Positions 32,211 to 41,210 of a stretch of DNA of 64,000 nucleotides are shown here, piece after piece. The notes under the pieces were generated by a model. It was given only the letters and a program-made list of their open reading frames with translations, ran no database searches and was not told the DNA's origin. The position numbers and the translations under genes are program-made. The first letter of the stretch is position 1. Every line of letters starts with the position of its first letter. The DNA comes from JAKAWQ01 sp963840545. GTDB lineage: Bacteria > Pseudomonadota > Alphaproteobacteria > Acetobacterales > Acetobacteraceae. The DNA lies in the NCBI GenBank assembly GCA_963840545.1, contig CAWIZE010000007.1, positions 62,001 to 126,000 of the forward strand, written 5' to 3'.

Positions 32211-33704
32211 TCAGGTCCAGAACGGGGCGTGCCTGCGGAACTTGCGCCAGGCGGGCGCGACCCGCTCCCGCTCCCTGAGCGCGGTCGCCGCGACGAAGCC
32301 GCGCACGATGCCGCCCGCCTCGCCGCGGCCCGCCGGGCCGAGCTCGCCGAGCATCCGCTCCACCCCGACCGCGTCGTTGACCGTGCCGAGCCGCTCCTGC
32401 AGCCCGGCGAGGCGGCGAAGGAAGCGGCGCATCTCCTTGCGCGGGAAGAGCGGCGAGAGGAGTTCGCCCGCGTAGCGCAGCCGCTTCGCCCTGAGCCGGA
32501 TCGCGTGCAGATGCGCCGCGTCGGCGCCCGCGATATCGGAAGCGGCGGAGAGGAGTTTTCGATATCGCCGCTGCAGCAGCGCCGGCGCGGCCGCGGCGAG
32601 ATTTGTCTCCGGGCCTTCTTCGGCTTCGCCGGGCCTGTCCTCCGTGGCAGGGGCGGGGGCCTGCCACGGCCGCAGCACGACGAGGGAAGAGAGCTGGAGC
32701 ACCAGGCGGCGAAAGGCTGCGGACTCGAGTTCCGCGCCGAGGCCCGCGTACGCGGCCTCGCGCCGGCGCCGGGCCGCCTTGAGCAGGCGGGCGAGCGCCG
32801 CGTCCTCCGGGAAGGCGGCCGCGATAGCGGGCCCCGGCCCTTCCAGGAACACGTCCCACTCCCGCGCCGGCCCGAGCGCGCGGGCGAGCGTTCGCAGGCC
32901 TGCCCCCGCCTCGGCGAGCGCCGCGGGCACCGCCAGCAGGGGCTTGAGCAGCGTCATCGCCGTGCGCAGGCGGCGCAGCGCCACGCGCATCTGGTGCACG
33001 GGCTCGCTCCCGTCCCCGGCCGAGGCGCGCGGCGCGAGCGCCACCAGGGTCCGGGCCAGGCTCGCCACCAGCCAGGCCAGCGCCTCGCTCACCGCGAGCC
33101 CCGGCGGCAGCAGCGGCGGGCCGCCCGGCAGGCTCGCCCCATGCGCCTCGCCCCCGTCCGCGTCGCGGCCGAGCGCCTCCGCGGCGAGGCTTGCCGCCGG
33201 CACCGCGCAGGGCAGCTCGGCGAGCAGGCGGTCCGCGAGCGCGAAAACGTCATCCGGCCGGCCCGAGAGCCGGAGCCGGGCGAGCCGCCGGTCCGCCCGC
33301 GCGGTGTGCAGCGTCCCTTCGAGCAGCTCGAGGCCGACCTCGCCTTGCGCCCCATCCTTCTGACCGCCATTCTGACCGCCGACGGTCGCCGCGCTCCGGC
33401 TTGTCGCCTCGAAGCGCGCCGCAATCCTGAGCCCGTCGGGAAGCGCCTGGCCGAGCGCCTCGGGCCGGTCGGCCTGGGCCAGCACCGGCGCGACGCCGAG
33501 GGGAGCCGGGGCGAGGGGAGCCGGGGATCGCGCCTCGTCCCCCGGCGCCGGGCCGAGCCGCTCGAGCCACCAGAGCCGCGTCCGTCCGCGCTGCTCTTCG
33601 GCGAGCGCCAGCCCCGCCTTGGCGAGTGCGGCGTCCGCGCTGTCGTGCCAGGCGATGCGCACCGGCCGCCGCCGCGCCCAGGCAGCGGGGCCGGAACGGA
33701 GCAT
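32211..33704 (-). CDS. CYTH-CHAD domain protein
   Basis: A protein of 497 residues from ATG 33704. The C-terminal CHAD domain (about residues 220-480) is clear from V-H-Q-M-R-V-A-L-R-R-L-R-T and L-H-A-I-R-L-R-A-K-R-L-R-Y, conserved His/Arg/Lys helices that bind polyphosphate. The N-terminal part is a CYTH-like triphosphate-tunnel domain whose first strand is cut off by the ATG start. The frame continues upstream with L-E-L-E-L-A and L-R-R-H-P to a CTG at 33770 that overlaps the sixA stop, the only candidate start there. The usual ExExK has Ala for Lys. A role in polyphosphate metabolism is inferred. Confidence 0.82.
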   Translation of the reverse strand: MLRSGPAAWARRRPVRIAWHDSADAALAKAGLALAEEQRGRTRLWWLERLGPAPGDEARSPAPLAPAPLGVAPVLAQADRPEALGQALPDGLRIAARFEATSRSAATVGGQNGGQKDGAQGEVGLELLEGTLHTARADRRLARLRLSGRPDDVFALADRLLAELPCAVPAASLAAEALGRDADGGEAHGASLPGGPPLLPPGLAVSEALAWLVASLARTLVALAPRASAGDGSEPVHQMRVALRRLRTAMTLLKPLLAVPAALAEAGAGLRTLARALGPAREWDVFLEGPGPAIAAAFPEDAALARLLKAARRRREAAYAGLGAELESAAFRRLVLQLSSLVVLRPWQAPAPATEDRPGEAEEGPETNLAAAAPALLQRRYRKLLSAASDIAGADAAHLHAIRLRAKRLRYAGELLSPLFPRKEMRRFLRRLAGLQERLGTVNDAVGVERMLGELGPAGRGEAGGIVRGFVAATALRERERVAPAWRKFRRHAPFWT

Positions 33705-33766
33705 CGGGTGCCGGCGGAGCGATGAAGCCGCCTCGGGCGCGAGCTCGAGCTCGAGGGAAAATCCGC

Positions 33767-34291
33767 TCAGGCAGCCATCTCCGGCAGGTCGCTCGCCAGC
33801 AGGAACCGCACCAGCCGCCCGCCGCCCGGAGCCAGCGCCCGCCAGCGCCCGGGGATCGCGAACTCGGCCAGCGCCGCGGTCGGAAAGCGCCGGGCGAGCC
33901 GCTCGGCGTCCGCCGTCGGCGCGCTGTCCCCGATCAATGTCACGGCGAGCTCATGCAGCCCCGGATTGTGCCCGATCACCAGCACGCCCGCCTCGCTTTC
34001 GCCGAGATCCCGGAGCATCGCCAGCATCTGCGGGACCTCGGCGAGGTAGAGCGCCGCCGGCGTCTCGATCCGCACATGGCCCGGGAAGGGCGCGAGGGCC
34101 GCCAGCGTCTGCATCGTCCGCCGCGAGGGCGAGGCGAGGATCAGGCCCGGGATGAGGTCGAGCTCGGACATCGCCCGCCCGACGGCGGCGGCTGCGCGCT
34201 CGCCGCGGCGGTTGAGCGGGCGGTCACGATCGGCGATCGCCGGACCGTCCCACGACGATTTCGCGTGCCGCAGAAGCAGAAGCTGGTGCAT
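33767..34291 (-). CDS. sixA: SixA-type phosphohistidine phosphatase
   Basis: A 174-residue histidine-phosphatase-superfamily protein. The catalytic motif L-R-H-A-K-S-S-W-D is at residue 7, the second Arg lies in S-P-S-R-R-T near 56, and the second His in V-I-G-H-N-P-G-L near 105. SixA removes phosphate from histidine phosphotransfer domains. ATG 34291 begins the conserved strand; the frame is open 15 codons further. Its stop TGA overlaps the likely CTG start of the CYTH-CHAD gene, which suggests a coupled two-gene unit joining phosphate-chain and phosphohistidine chemistry. Confidence 0.85.
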   Translation of the reverse strand: MHQLLLLRHAKSSWDGPAIADRDRPLNRRGERAAAAVGRAMSELDLIPGLILASPSRRTMQTLAALAPFPGHVRIETPAALYLAEVPQMLAMLRDLGESEAGVLVIGHNPGLHELAVTLIGDSAPTADAERLARRFPTAALAEFAIPGRWRALAPGGGRLVRFLLASDLPEMAA

Positions 34292-34372
34292 GCCCGCCCG
34301 CCCGGGCTCCCTCACATCGCGGCGCGATCCTGCCATAGTTCGCGCGCGCTGTCCCGCGCGGGCGGGTCCGAT

Positions 34373-35440
34373 CTACACGGCGAGCCGCACGCCGCGCCGG
34401 AGCTGCCCCTGCTCCGGCGCCACGGCCAGCCGCTCGTAGAGGGCGAGATAATCCTCGGCCATGCGCCGGGCGGTGAAGCGCCGCTCGAACTCGGCGCGGA
34501 TCCGCCCCCGATCGAGCCCGGCGAGCCGCCCGGCGGCCGCCACCGCGCCCGCGACGTCATCGACGATCGAGCCGGTGAGCCCGTCCTCGACGATCTCGCG
34601 CACCGCGCCGCGATCGAAGGCGATCACCGGCGTGCCGCAGGCCATGGCCTCGATCATCACCAGGCCGAACGGCTCCGGCCAGTCGATCGGCATGAGCAGG
34701 CCGAGCGCCCCGCTCAGGAATTCCGCTTTCTCGTGATCGCCGATCTCGCCGATGAACTCGATCCCGGGCTGGTCGAGCAGCGGGCGGATCTTTTCCTCGA
34801 AATAGCGCTGATCGACGCGATCGACCTTGGCCGCGATCCTGAGCGTGATGCCGCTTCGCCGCGCGATCTCGATCGCGCGGTCGGGGGCTTTCTCCGGGCA
34901 GATGCGGCCGAGGAAGGCGAGGTAGCCGGGCCGGATCGGCAGCGGGCGCAGAAGAGTCTCGGGCAGCCCGTGCTGGATGGTGGCGACGAAGTTCGCCTGC
35001 GGCAGCGGCGCGCGCTGCGCCTCCGAGATCGCGACGACGGAAACGCCCGGGAAGCGCGCATAGATCGGCGGCAGCTGGGCGAGGTCGAGCCGGCCGTGCA
35101 ACGTCGTCAGGAACGGCGTCGGCTGGCGGGTGAAGAGCGAGAACGGCCAGTGGTCGAGATGGAAATGCAGGATATCGAAGCTGTCGGCGACGCGGCGGAC
35201 ATCCTCCATCATCATCAGGTGCGGGCTGAGCACATCGACGACCGCCGGATCGAAGCGCAGCGCCCGCGGCGAGAGCGGGCGGAGCCGGGCGGAGGTGCGG
35301 GAATCGCCGCTGGCGAAGAGCGTCACGTCGTGGCCCATCGCCACCAGCTCTTCGGTGAGATAGGCGACGACCCTCTCCGTCCCGCCATAGAGCCTGGGCG
35401 GAACGGCCTCGGTGAGCGGGGCGATCTGCGCGATACGCAT
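34373..35440 (-). CDS. Glycosyltransferase family 4
   Basis: A 355-residue GT-B glycosyltransferase. The N-terminus M-R-I-A-Q-I-A-P and P-P-x-x-Y-G-G-T-E-R is typical of a GT4 subfamily. The nucleotide-sugar site shows F-L-G-R-I-C-P-E-K near residue 180, and the E-x7-E motif lies in P-E-P-F-G-L-V-M-I-E-A-M-A-C-G-T-P near 275. There is no signal or membrane segment. It is divergent (229 bp) from an ABC exporter gene that is followed by a sulfotransferase, so a role in cell-surface glycan or glycolipid assembly is plausible. Confidence 0.88.
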   Translation of the reverse strand: MRIAQIAPLTEAVPPRLYGGTERVVAYLTEELVAMGHDVTLFASGDSRTSARLRPLSPRALRFDPAVVDVLSPHLMMMEDVRRVADSFDILHFHLDHWPFSLFTRQPTPFLTTLHGRLDLAQLPPIYARFPGVSVVAISEAQRAPLPQANFVATIQHGLPETLLRPLPIRPGYLAFLGRICPEKAPDRAIEIARRSGITLRIAAKVDRVDQRYFEEKIRPLLDQPGIEFIGEIGDHEKAEFLSGALGLLMPIDWPEPFGLVMIEAMACGTPVIAFDRGAVREIVEDGLTGSIVDDVAGAVAAAGRLAGLDRGRIRAEFERRFTARRMAEDYLALYERLAVAPEQGQLRRGVRLAV

Positions 35441-35669
35441 TGGCTGGGCGGCCCTCCTCCGGGCAGTGGCGGGGACATCGACCGCCAATCCGCATCCGGC
35501 GCGGCGATCGCGGCAAGAGCAGGACCGGACTGCCGTATATTTGCCAAACAGTTGGGCCGTGATGCGGGCTCCGTCGCGTTCTGCCGGCAAGCGGGATCGT
35601 TCCGCCCTCCGCACCGGTGCCGGCGGGAAGCAACCAGGGTGCCCGGGGCACCCGCCTCGGAGGCTCGGC

Positions 35670-37439
35670 ATGCACGACCGACGAACCCGTCCCCTTCGCT
35701 TCATGCTGGGCTACGTGCTGCGCTATCCCGTCGGGCACGCCATCGTCCTCGGCGGCGTGCTGGGCGGGGTCGCCTGCGCGGTCGGCTCGCAATACGCGGT
35801 GGCGAGCCTGGTCAACGTGCTCGCGGCCGACAATCCGGCCCGGGTCTGGTCGGCCATCGGCGTGCTCGCGGCCCTGGTCGCCTGCGACAACCTTCTCTGG
35901 CGCATCGCCGGCTTCAGCGCGAGCCGCGTCTTCGTCGCCGTCACCGGCGATGTTCGCCGCGACCTCTTCCGCCACCTCGTCGGCCATTCCCCCGCCTATT
36001 TCATCTCCCGCCTGCCGGGGGCGCTGGCCGGGCGGATCAGCGCCGCGGCGGACGCGTTCTACATCGTCGAGACGACGCTGGTCTGGCGCGCGCTGCCGCC
36101 CTGCTTCGCCGTGATCGGCGCGATCATCACGCTGGGCTTCGTCCATCCGCCGATGGCGGCGGCGCTGGCGGTGATCGCGATCGTGCTGGCGCTCATCCTG
36201 ATGCGCCTCGCCGCCAAGGGCGGCGACGTCCACCAGGCCTATGCGAGCGAGGCCTCGGCGGTGAACGGCGAGATGGTCGACGTCGTCAACAACATGCTCC
36301 TCGTCCGCGCCTTCGGCGCCCAGCGGCGCGAATATGAGCGCTTCTGCGCCAAGGTCGGCGGCGAGGTCGAGGCGCGCCGGAAGAGCCTCGTCTTCCTCGA
36401 AACGCTCCGCCTCCTCCACGCGATCACGACGGCCGTGCTCACCGCCGGCATGCTCGTCTGGGCAGCACTGCTCTGGCGCCAGCATCAGATGACGCCGGGC
36501 GACGTCGTGCTGGTGGTGACGCTCGGCTTCACCATCCTGCACGGCACCCGCGACCTCGCCGTCGCCGCGGTCGACCTCGTGCAGTACATGGCGCGGCTCA
36601 GCGAGGCGGTGGAGGCGCTGCTCGAGCCCCACGGGATGGCGGAGCGGCCCGGAGAAGCGGCCGGGGACGTGGCCAGCGGCGCGGCGGGCGGGCGGATCTC
36701 GCTCCGCAACGTCGAATTCGCCTACCCGAACGGCAGCGGGCCGACCCTGCACACCATCACGCTGGAGATCGCGCCGGGCGAGCGCGTCGGCCTGGTCGGC
36801 CGCTCCGGGGCCGGCAAGTCCACCATCCTCGCGCTGGTCCAGCGCCTCTGGGACCCCGATGCCGGGGCCGTGCTGGTCGACGGCCATGCCGTCGCCGAGC
36901 TCAGCCGCGAGGCCCTCGCGGCGAGCGTCGCGGTCGTGCCGCAGGAGGTGATGCTCTTCCACCGCTCGGTGCTCGAGAACATCCGCTACAGCCGGCCCGA
37001 CGCCACCGACGCCGAGGTCCGCGCCGCGGCGGACGCGGCCGGATGCGCCGACTTCCTCGACGCCCTGCCCCAGGGGCTCGCGACCATGGTCGGCGAGCGC
37101 GGGGTGCGGCTTTCCGGCGGGCAGCGCCAGCGGCTGGCGATCGCGCGCGCCTTCCTGCGCGACGCGCCGATCCTGCTGCTCGACGAGGCGACCTCATCGC
37201 TCGACAGCGAATCCGAGCAGGCGGTGCAGGAGGCGCTCGATAGGCTGATGCATGGGCGGACGGTCGTCGCGGTCGCGCATCGGCTCTCCACGCTCCGCGA
37301 CTTCGATCGGATCATCGTCGTCGAGGATGGCCGCCTGGTTCAGGACGGCCCGCCGTCGCACCTCGAGGCCGTGCCGGGCCCCTATCAGCACCTGCTCCGG
37401 CGCCAGGCGCTGCGCCTCGTTTCCTCCGAAGCCGCCTGA
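35670..37439 (+). CDS. ABC exporter, fused membrane and ATPase domains (MsbA/ATM1-like)
   Basis: A 589-residue half-transporter. Six hydrophobic segments lie in residues about 12-320, starting with the Leu/Gly-rich helix after R-F-M-L-G-Y. The ATPase domain (about 345-589) has Walker A G-R-S-G-A-G-K-S-T, signature L-S-G-G-Q-R-Q-R, Walker B L-L-L-D-E-A-T and the H-loop V-A-H-R-L-S. ATG 35670 has CGGAGG upstream. It probably exports a lipid, glycan precursor or peptide as a homodimer. The neighbouring GT4 and sulfotransferase genes hint at a glycolipid or polysaccharide, which is inference only. Confidence 0.9.
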   Translation: MHDRRTRPLRFMLGYVLRYPVGHAIVLGGVLGGVACAVGSQYAVASLVNVLAADNPARVWSAIGVLAALVACDNLLWRIAGFSASRVFVAVTGDVRRDLFRHLVGHSPAYFISRLPGALAGRISAAADAFYIVETTLVWRALPPCFAVIGAIITLGFVHPPMAAALAVIAIVLALILMRLAAKGGDVHQAYASEASAVNGEMVDVVNNMLLVRAFGAQRREYERFCAKVGGEVEARRKSLVFLETLRLLHAITTAVLTAGMLVWAALLWRQHQMTPGDVVLVVTLGFTILHGTRDLAVAAVDLVQYMARLSEAVEALLEPHGMAERPGEAAGDVASGAAGGRISLRNVEFAYPNGSGPTLHTITLEIAPGERVGLVGRSGAGKSTILALVQRLWDPDAGAVLVDGHAVAELSREALAASVAVVPQEVMLFHRSVLENIRYSRPDATDAEVRAAADAAGCADFLDALPQGLATMVGERGVRLSGGQRQRLAIARAFLRDAPILLLDEATSSLDSESEQAVQEALDRLMHGRTVVAVAHRLSTLRDFDRIIVVEDGRLVQDGPPSHLEAVPGPYQHLLRRQALRLVSSEAA

Positions 37440-37563
37440 GCGTTCTGCTTCAGCCCTTGGCCCTTTGATTTCGCTGGGCTAGCTATCGATCCGACCCTCA
37501 TGGCGCCGAACCGGCGGCATGAGGGCGCGGCTCTGAAAGGGCGGGGGTGATGCGCATCGAGGG

Positions 37564-38922
37564 TTGGTGGCCCGGCGCCGGCGGGCGGCCCCGAAGTCGG
37601 GCAGCAAGGTGACGATCACCCGCGCGGCGCTCGGCGTCGCCGATTCCCTTGGCCAATGGTCGGGCTTCCTCGACCGCCCGCTCTCCGCCGAGCGGCTGAT
37701 CGCGGCGGCGCGCCGCCGCGCCGGCAGCGCGGATCTCGGCGACATCCCCGTGGCCGAGCCGCTCGCCCGGCTGCTCGAGGCCTGCCGGCGGGAGGCCTCG
37801 CTCAGCCTCGTCGGCCGCCTCGCCCTGAAATGGGACGTGCTTCGCTTCCTCGCCAACCTCGCCGACCTCGCGGCGGCGGAAGGGCGATCGCCCGCGATCG
37901 CCCATCAGCCGATTGCGCGGCCGATCTTCATCACCGGCTTCCCGCGCAGCGGCACCACCTTCCTCCATGAGCTGATGCTCCACGACCCTGCCAACCGCGC
38001 CCCGCGCGTGTTCGAGACGATCTATCCCTATCCGGCCCGGCAGGATGCAGGCGGCCCCGACCGCCGCGCCGCCCGGGTCGCCCGGCAATTGCGGATGTTC
38101 GAGCGCCTGGCACCGGAATTCCGCGGCCTGCACCGCATCTCGGCCGCGGCCCCGCAGGAATGCACCGAGATCACGGCGCACGCGTTCCGCAGCCTCCGCT
38201 TCGACACGACCTACCGCATCCCCTCCTACCGGACCTGGCTGGAAGGCGAGGGGCCCGCATCCGAACCGGACGGCCACCTGCCCGCCTACCGGCTGCACCT
38301 TCGCTTCCTCCAGCACCTCCAGCACCAGGCGGGCGCCGCGCCGCCACGATGGGTGCTGAAATGCCCCGACCATCTCTTCGCGCTCGATGCGCTCCACGCC
38401 GTCTATCCCGATGCCCGGCTCGTCTTCGTCCATCGCGACCCGGCGCGGGTGCTGCTTTCGGTCTCCAGGCTCACCGAGGTCCTGCGCCGCCCCTTCACCC
38501 GCCGGCTCGACCGGATGGAGATCGGAAGCGGCGAGAGCGCGCGCTGGCTCGAGGGCGCCCAACGCATGATCGCCGCGAGCGCGGACCCGCGCTGGGCGGG
38601 CGCGATCTGCCACGTCCGCTATCTCGACCTGATCGCCGATCCCGCCGGCGCGGTGGGCACGGTCTACCGGCATTTCGGCATCTCCCAGCCGGCCGCGCTC
38701 GCCCCCGCGGTGGCGCGCTTCGCCGCCGCCGAGCCGAACGGCGGCTACGGCCTGCACCGCTACCGCTTCGCGGATCACGGGCTCGACGCCGCGGCGGAAC
38801 GCGAGAAATTCCGCCCCTACCTCGCCCATTTCGACGTCGCCCCCGAACCGGCCGGCGCGCCCCGTGCCGCCGCGTCCCCCGCGGCCGGGCTCGGCTCGCC
38901 GGCGCGCGCCTATCGCGGCTGA
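37564..38922 (+). CDS. Sulfotransferase family protein
   Basis: A PAPS-dependent sulfotransferase-type protein of 452 residues. The 5'-phosphosulfate loop is I-F-I-T-G-F-P-R-S-G-T-T-F-L near residue 120. The 3'-phosphate region is L-V-F-V-H-R-D-P-A-R-V near 290 with the conserved Ser following. W-V-L-K-C-P-D-H lies just before it. The first codon is uncertain: TTG 37564 and GTG 37567 open the frame and GTG 37609 is also possible, none with a strong ribosome site. The family sulfates carbohydrates or lipids; the acceptor is unknown. The Ala/Pro tail is low-complexity. Confidence 0.82.
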   Translation: MVARRRRAAPKSGSKVTITRAALGVADSLGQWSGFLDRPLSAERLIAAARRRAGSADLGDIPVAEPLARLLEACRREASLSLVGRLALKWDVLRFLANLADLAAAEGRSPAIAHQPIARPIFITGFPRSGTTFLHELMLHDPANRAPRVFETIYPYPARQDAGGPDRRAARVARQLRMFERLAPEFRGLHRISAAAPQECTEITAHAFRSLRFDTTYRIPSYRTWLEGEGPASEPDGHLPAYRLHLRFLQHLQHQAGAAPPRWVLKCPDHLFALDALHAVYPDARLVFVHRDPARVLLSVSRLTEVLRRPFTRRLDRMEIGSGESARWLEGAQRMIAASADPRWAGAICHVRYLDLIADPAGAVGTVYRHFGISQPAALAPAVARFAAAEPNGGYGLHRYRFADHGLDAAAEREKFRPYLAHFDVAPEPAGAPRAAASPAAGLGSPARAYRG

Positions 38923-38935
38923 CCAGGGCCCCTGG

Positions 38936-39583
38936 CTATCCCGCGCGGCGGAAGGTGAGGTTGATGCGGCATTCCCCCGTGAGCGGATGCGTGCCCGCCG
39001 CCAGCGGGGCGACGCCGTGGAAGGCGAGGCGTGTGGTGCCGCCCCAGACGACGACATCGCCGTGCGCGAGCCGGACCCGCCGCGGCCGCGCGCCGCGCGT
39101 CAGCCCGCCGAACAGAAAAATCGCCGGCAGCCCGAGCGAGACCGAGACGATCGGCTGCGTGAAATCGCGCTCGTTGCGGTCCTGGTGCAGCGCGAGCCGG
39201 GTTCCCGGCGCATAGCGGTTGATCAGGCAGGAATCGGGCGCAAAGCCGAAAAATCCGGCCACTGCCGCCGCGCGGCCTGCCAGCGCGGCGAAGCGCTCGG
39301 GCATGCCCGGCCACGGACGGCCCGTCTCGGGATCGGCCGGGGCGTAGCGGTAGCCGCGCCGGTCGGCGACCCAGCCGAACGTGCCCGCGCTGGTCATCGC
39401 AACCGACATGCGGTGCCCGCCCGGCGTCACCATGTGGCGGAAGGGTGCGGCCGCCAGCACCGCATCGAGCGCGCCGAGGAGGTCCGCCCCCGGCGCGGCG
39501 AAGCCCGCCAGAATCACGGCGTCGGGCGCGAGCTCCACCCGCTCTCCCGCGGGCGCGAGGCCGGAAAGGAGGTCCCTGCACAT
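38936..39583 (-). CDS. alkB: AlkB DNA/RNA dealkylase
   Basis: Fe(II)/2-oxoglutarate enzyme that reverses N-alkyl damage (1-meA, 3-meC). The 215-residue protein has N-R-Y-A-P-G-T-R-L-A-L-H-Q-D with H133 and D135, the distal His in R-L-A-F-H-G near 189, and the R-x5-R 2OG pair near C-R-I-N-L-T-F-R. Length equals E. coli AlkB. It lies downstream of ada and a truncated 2OG oxygenase on the same strand, an adaptive-response repair cluster. Confidence 0.93.
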   Translation of the reverse strand: MCRDLLSGLAPAGERVELAPDAVILAGFAAPGADLLGALDAVLAAAPFRHMVTPGGHRMSVAMTSAGTFGWVADRRGYRYAPADPETGRPWPGMPERFAALAGRAAAVAGFFGFAPDSCLINRYAPGTRLALHQDRNERDFTQPIVSVSLGLPAIFLFGGLTRGARPRRVRLAHGDVVVWGGTTRLAFHGVAPLAAGTHPLTGECRINLTFRRAG

Positions 39584-39620
39584 GCCGCTATCTCATGTCC
39601 TTGGCGCGCATCAGGGAAGA

Positions 39621-40028
39621 TCACGCCGAGCACGCGCCGCCGGCCGGGCGGTGATTGACGGCGAACACGACCCCGTCTGCCTGGCCGAGCGGCACCACCG
39701 CGGCGCGCGATTGCCTGCGCGGCCGGTTCTCGATCAGGACGAATTCGCCGCCCGCGAAATCCTCCCCCGGAACCGAGAGCAGGAAGGCCGCCTGCAGCGG
39801 GAAGAAAGGCGGACCGTAAAGATCCTGGTGCAGGCAGTTGTCGTCGCCTGCCCCGTATTGCAGCAGCAGCGGCGTCGGCCGCGCCTCGCCGGCGTCATGG
39901 CGGATGCCAAGAAACTCGTTCAGCGTCTCCGGATACCGCGCGGAAACCGAAAGAGAAAATTTCCGGAGATTGGCGATCGCGGCGAGCGGCGGGTAGAGGC
40001 GCTCGCGCAACCCGGCCGCCCCGCTCAC
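39621..40028 (-). CDS. Truncated 2OG-Fe(II) oxygenase
   Basis: A 135-residue frame starting with GTG 40028, which overlaps the ada stop (GTGA). It shows Y-P-P-L-A-A-I-A-N, R-P-T-P-L-L-L and the HxD motif C-L-H-Q-D (H67, D69), then F-A-V-N-H-R-P near the end. Full-length relatives that I know have about 80 more N-terminal residues, a W-N segment after A-I-A-N, and a C-terminal R-x-x-x-R-H-G block that should bind 2-oxoglutarate. All three are missing. The gene is therefore probably non-functional despite an intact frame. Confidence 0.65.
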   Translation of the reverse strand: MSGAAGLRERLYPPLAAIANLRKFSLSVSARYPETLNEFLGIRHDAGEARPTPLLLQYGAGDDNCLHQDLYGPPFFPLQAAFLLSVPGEDFAGGEFVLIENRPRRQSRAAVVPLGQADGVVFAVNHRPAGGACSA

Positions 40029-41101
40029 GCGGCCGCCTCGCGCGCCGACGCCTCGCGCGCCAGCAGCGCGCGCTTGCGGCCCGCGCCCCAGCGATAGCCG
40101 GCGATCGCCCCATCCGCCCGCACCACCCGATGGCAGGGGATGGCGAGCGCGATCTTGTTCGCGGCACAAGCCGCGGCCACCGCCCGCGCCGCCCGGGGCT
40201 CGCCGATCCGCCGCGCGATATCGGCATAGCTCGCGGTCATCCCCGCCGGGATTGCGCGCAGCGCCGACCACACCCGGCACTGGAACGCCGTGCCCTGGAT
40301 GTCGAGCGGCAGGTCGAGCCCGCGCGCCGGGGTCTCGACGGCGGCAATCACCGCCGCCAGGGTCGCGGCGAAATCATCGTCTCCGGGCACGAGGCTCGCC
40401 TTCGGAAAGCGCTCGGCGAGCGCTGCCACCAGGGTTTCTTCGTCGTCCCCGAACGCAATCGCCGAGACGCCCCGCGCCGTCGCCGCGACCAGGACCCGCC
40501 CGAGCGAGCAGGCCCCGCTCGCGTAGCGGATCGCCTCGCCCTCGCCTCCGGCGCGCCAGCGGCTGGGCGTCATCCCGAGCCGCGCGCCGGCCTCCGCATA
40601 GAACCGCCCGCTCGAGTTGAAGCCCGCCGCGTAGATCGCCTCGGTGACGGTTCGCTCCCGCCCCAGCGCGCCCTCGACGCGCCGGGCGCGGAGCTGTGCC
40701 GCATAGGCCATCGGCGTCGCCCCGGTCGCGGCCTTGAAGACCCGGTGGAAGTGGAACCGGCTGAGCCCGCTCGCCCGTGCCAGCGCCGCCAGGCTCGGCG
40801 TCTCCTCCGCCGCTTCGATCATCCGGCACGCCCTCGCCACCGCCTCCTCGTGCGACCGATCGGGGCCGGCGCGGTCCGGGCGGCAGCGCTTGCACGGACG
40901 AAAGCCCGCCGCCTCCGCCGCCGCCGCGGAGGCGTGGAAGCGCACGTTCTCGCGCCGCGCCAGCCGCGCCCCGCAGGCCGGGCGGCAATAGACGCCCGTG
41001 CTCCGCACCGAATAGACGAACGCCCCCTCCGCCCGCCGGTCGCGGTCGATGACCGCCTGCCAGCGCTCGGCGTCGGTTGCGAAGATCCCCGCCATATCCA
41101 T
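40025..41101 (-). CDS. ada: Bifunctional DNA methyltransferase / transcriptional activator Ada
   Basis: A 358-residue adaptive-response regulator. The N-terminal zinc domain has C39, C43, C70 and C73 (V-Y-C-R-P-A-C and P-C-K-R-C-R). Methyl transfer from phosphotriesters to the first Cys turns it into an activator. An AraC-type helix-turn-helix spans about 85-180. The O6-methylguanine methyltransferase domain (about 190-350) has the acceptor Cys in I-P-C-H-R-V. GGGGAAGAAGG precedes the ATG. It heads the ada - truncated oxygenase - alkB group and should activate it on alkylation stress. Confidence 0.94.
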   Translation of the reverse strand: MDMAGIFATDAERWQAVIDRDRRAEGAFVYSVRSTGVYCRPACGARLARRENVRFHASAAAAEAAGFRPCKRCRPDRAGPDRSHEEAVARACRMIEAAEETPSLAALARASGLSRFHFHRVFKAATGATPMAYAAQLRARRVEGALGRERTVTEAIYAAGFNSSGRFYAEAGARLGMTPSRWRAGGEGEAIRYASGACSLGRVLVAATARGVSAIAFGDDEETLVAALAERFPKASLVPGDDDFAATLAAVIAAVETPARGLDLPLDIQGTAFQCRVWSALRAIPAGMTASYADIARRIGEPRAARAVAAACAANKIALAIPCHRVVRADGAIAGYRWGAGRKRALLAREASAREAAA

Positions 41102-41210
41102 CCTTCTTCCCCTCTTACCATCGCCGCGGGTCCGGTCCCCGCGTTCTCCGCGATGGGTTATGGGGAGTGCGGCCGCGGCGCGCACTCCGGCGCTTGCCGG
41201 CGAATTCTTC

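Noticed and set aside
34557..36962. 801-codon minus-strand frame over the ABC exporter
   Set aside because: Low-complexity shadow. The plus strand shows Walker A, signature and Walker B motifs, and the minus strand shows the GT4 protein in another frame.
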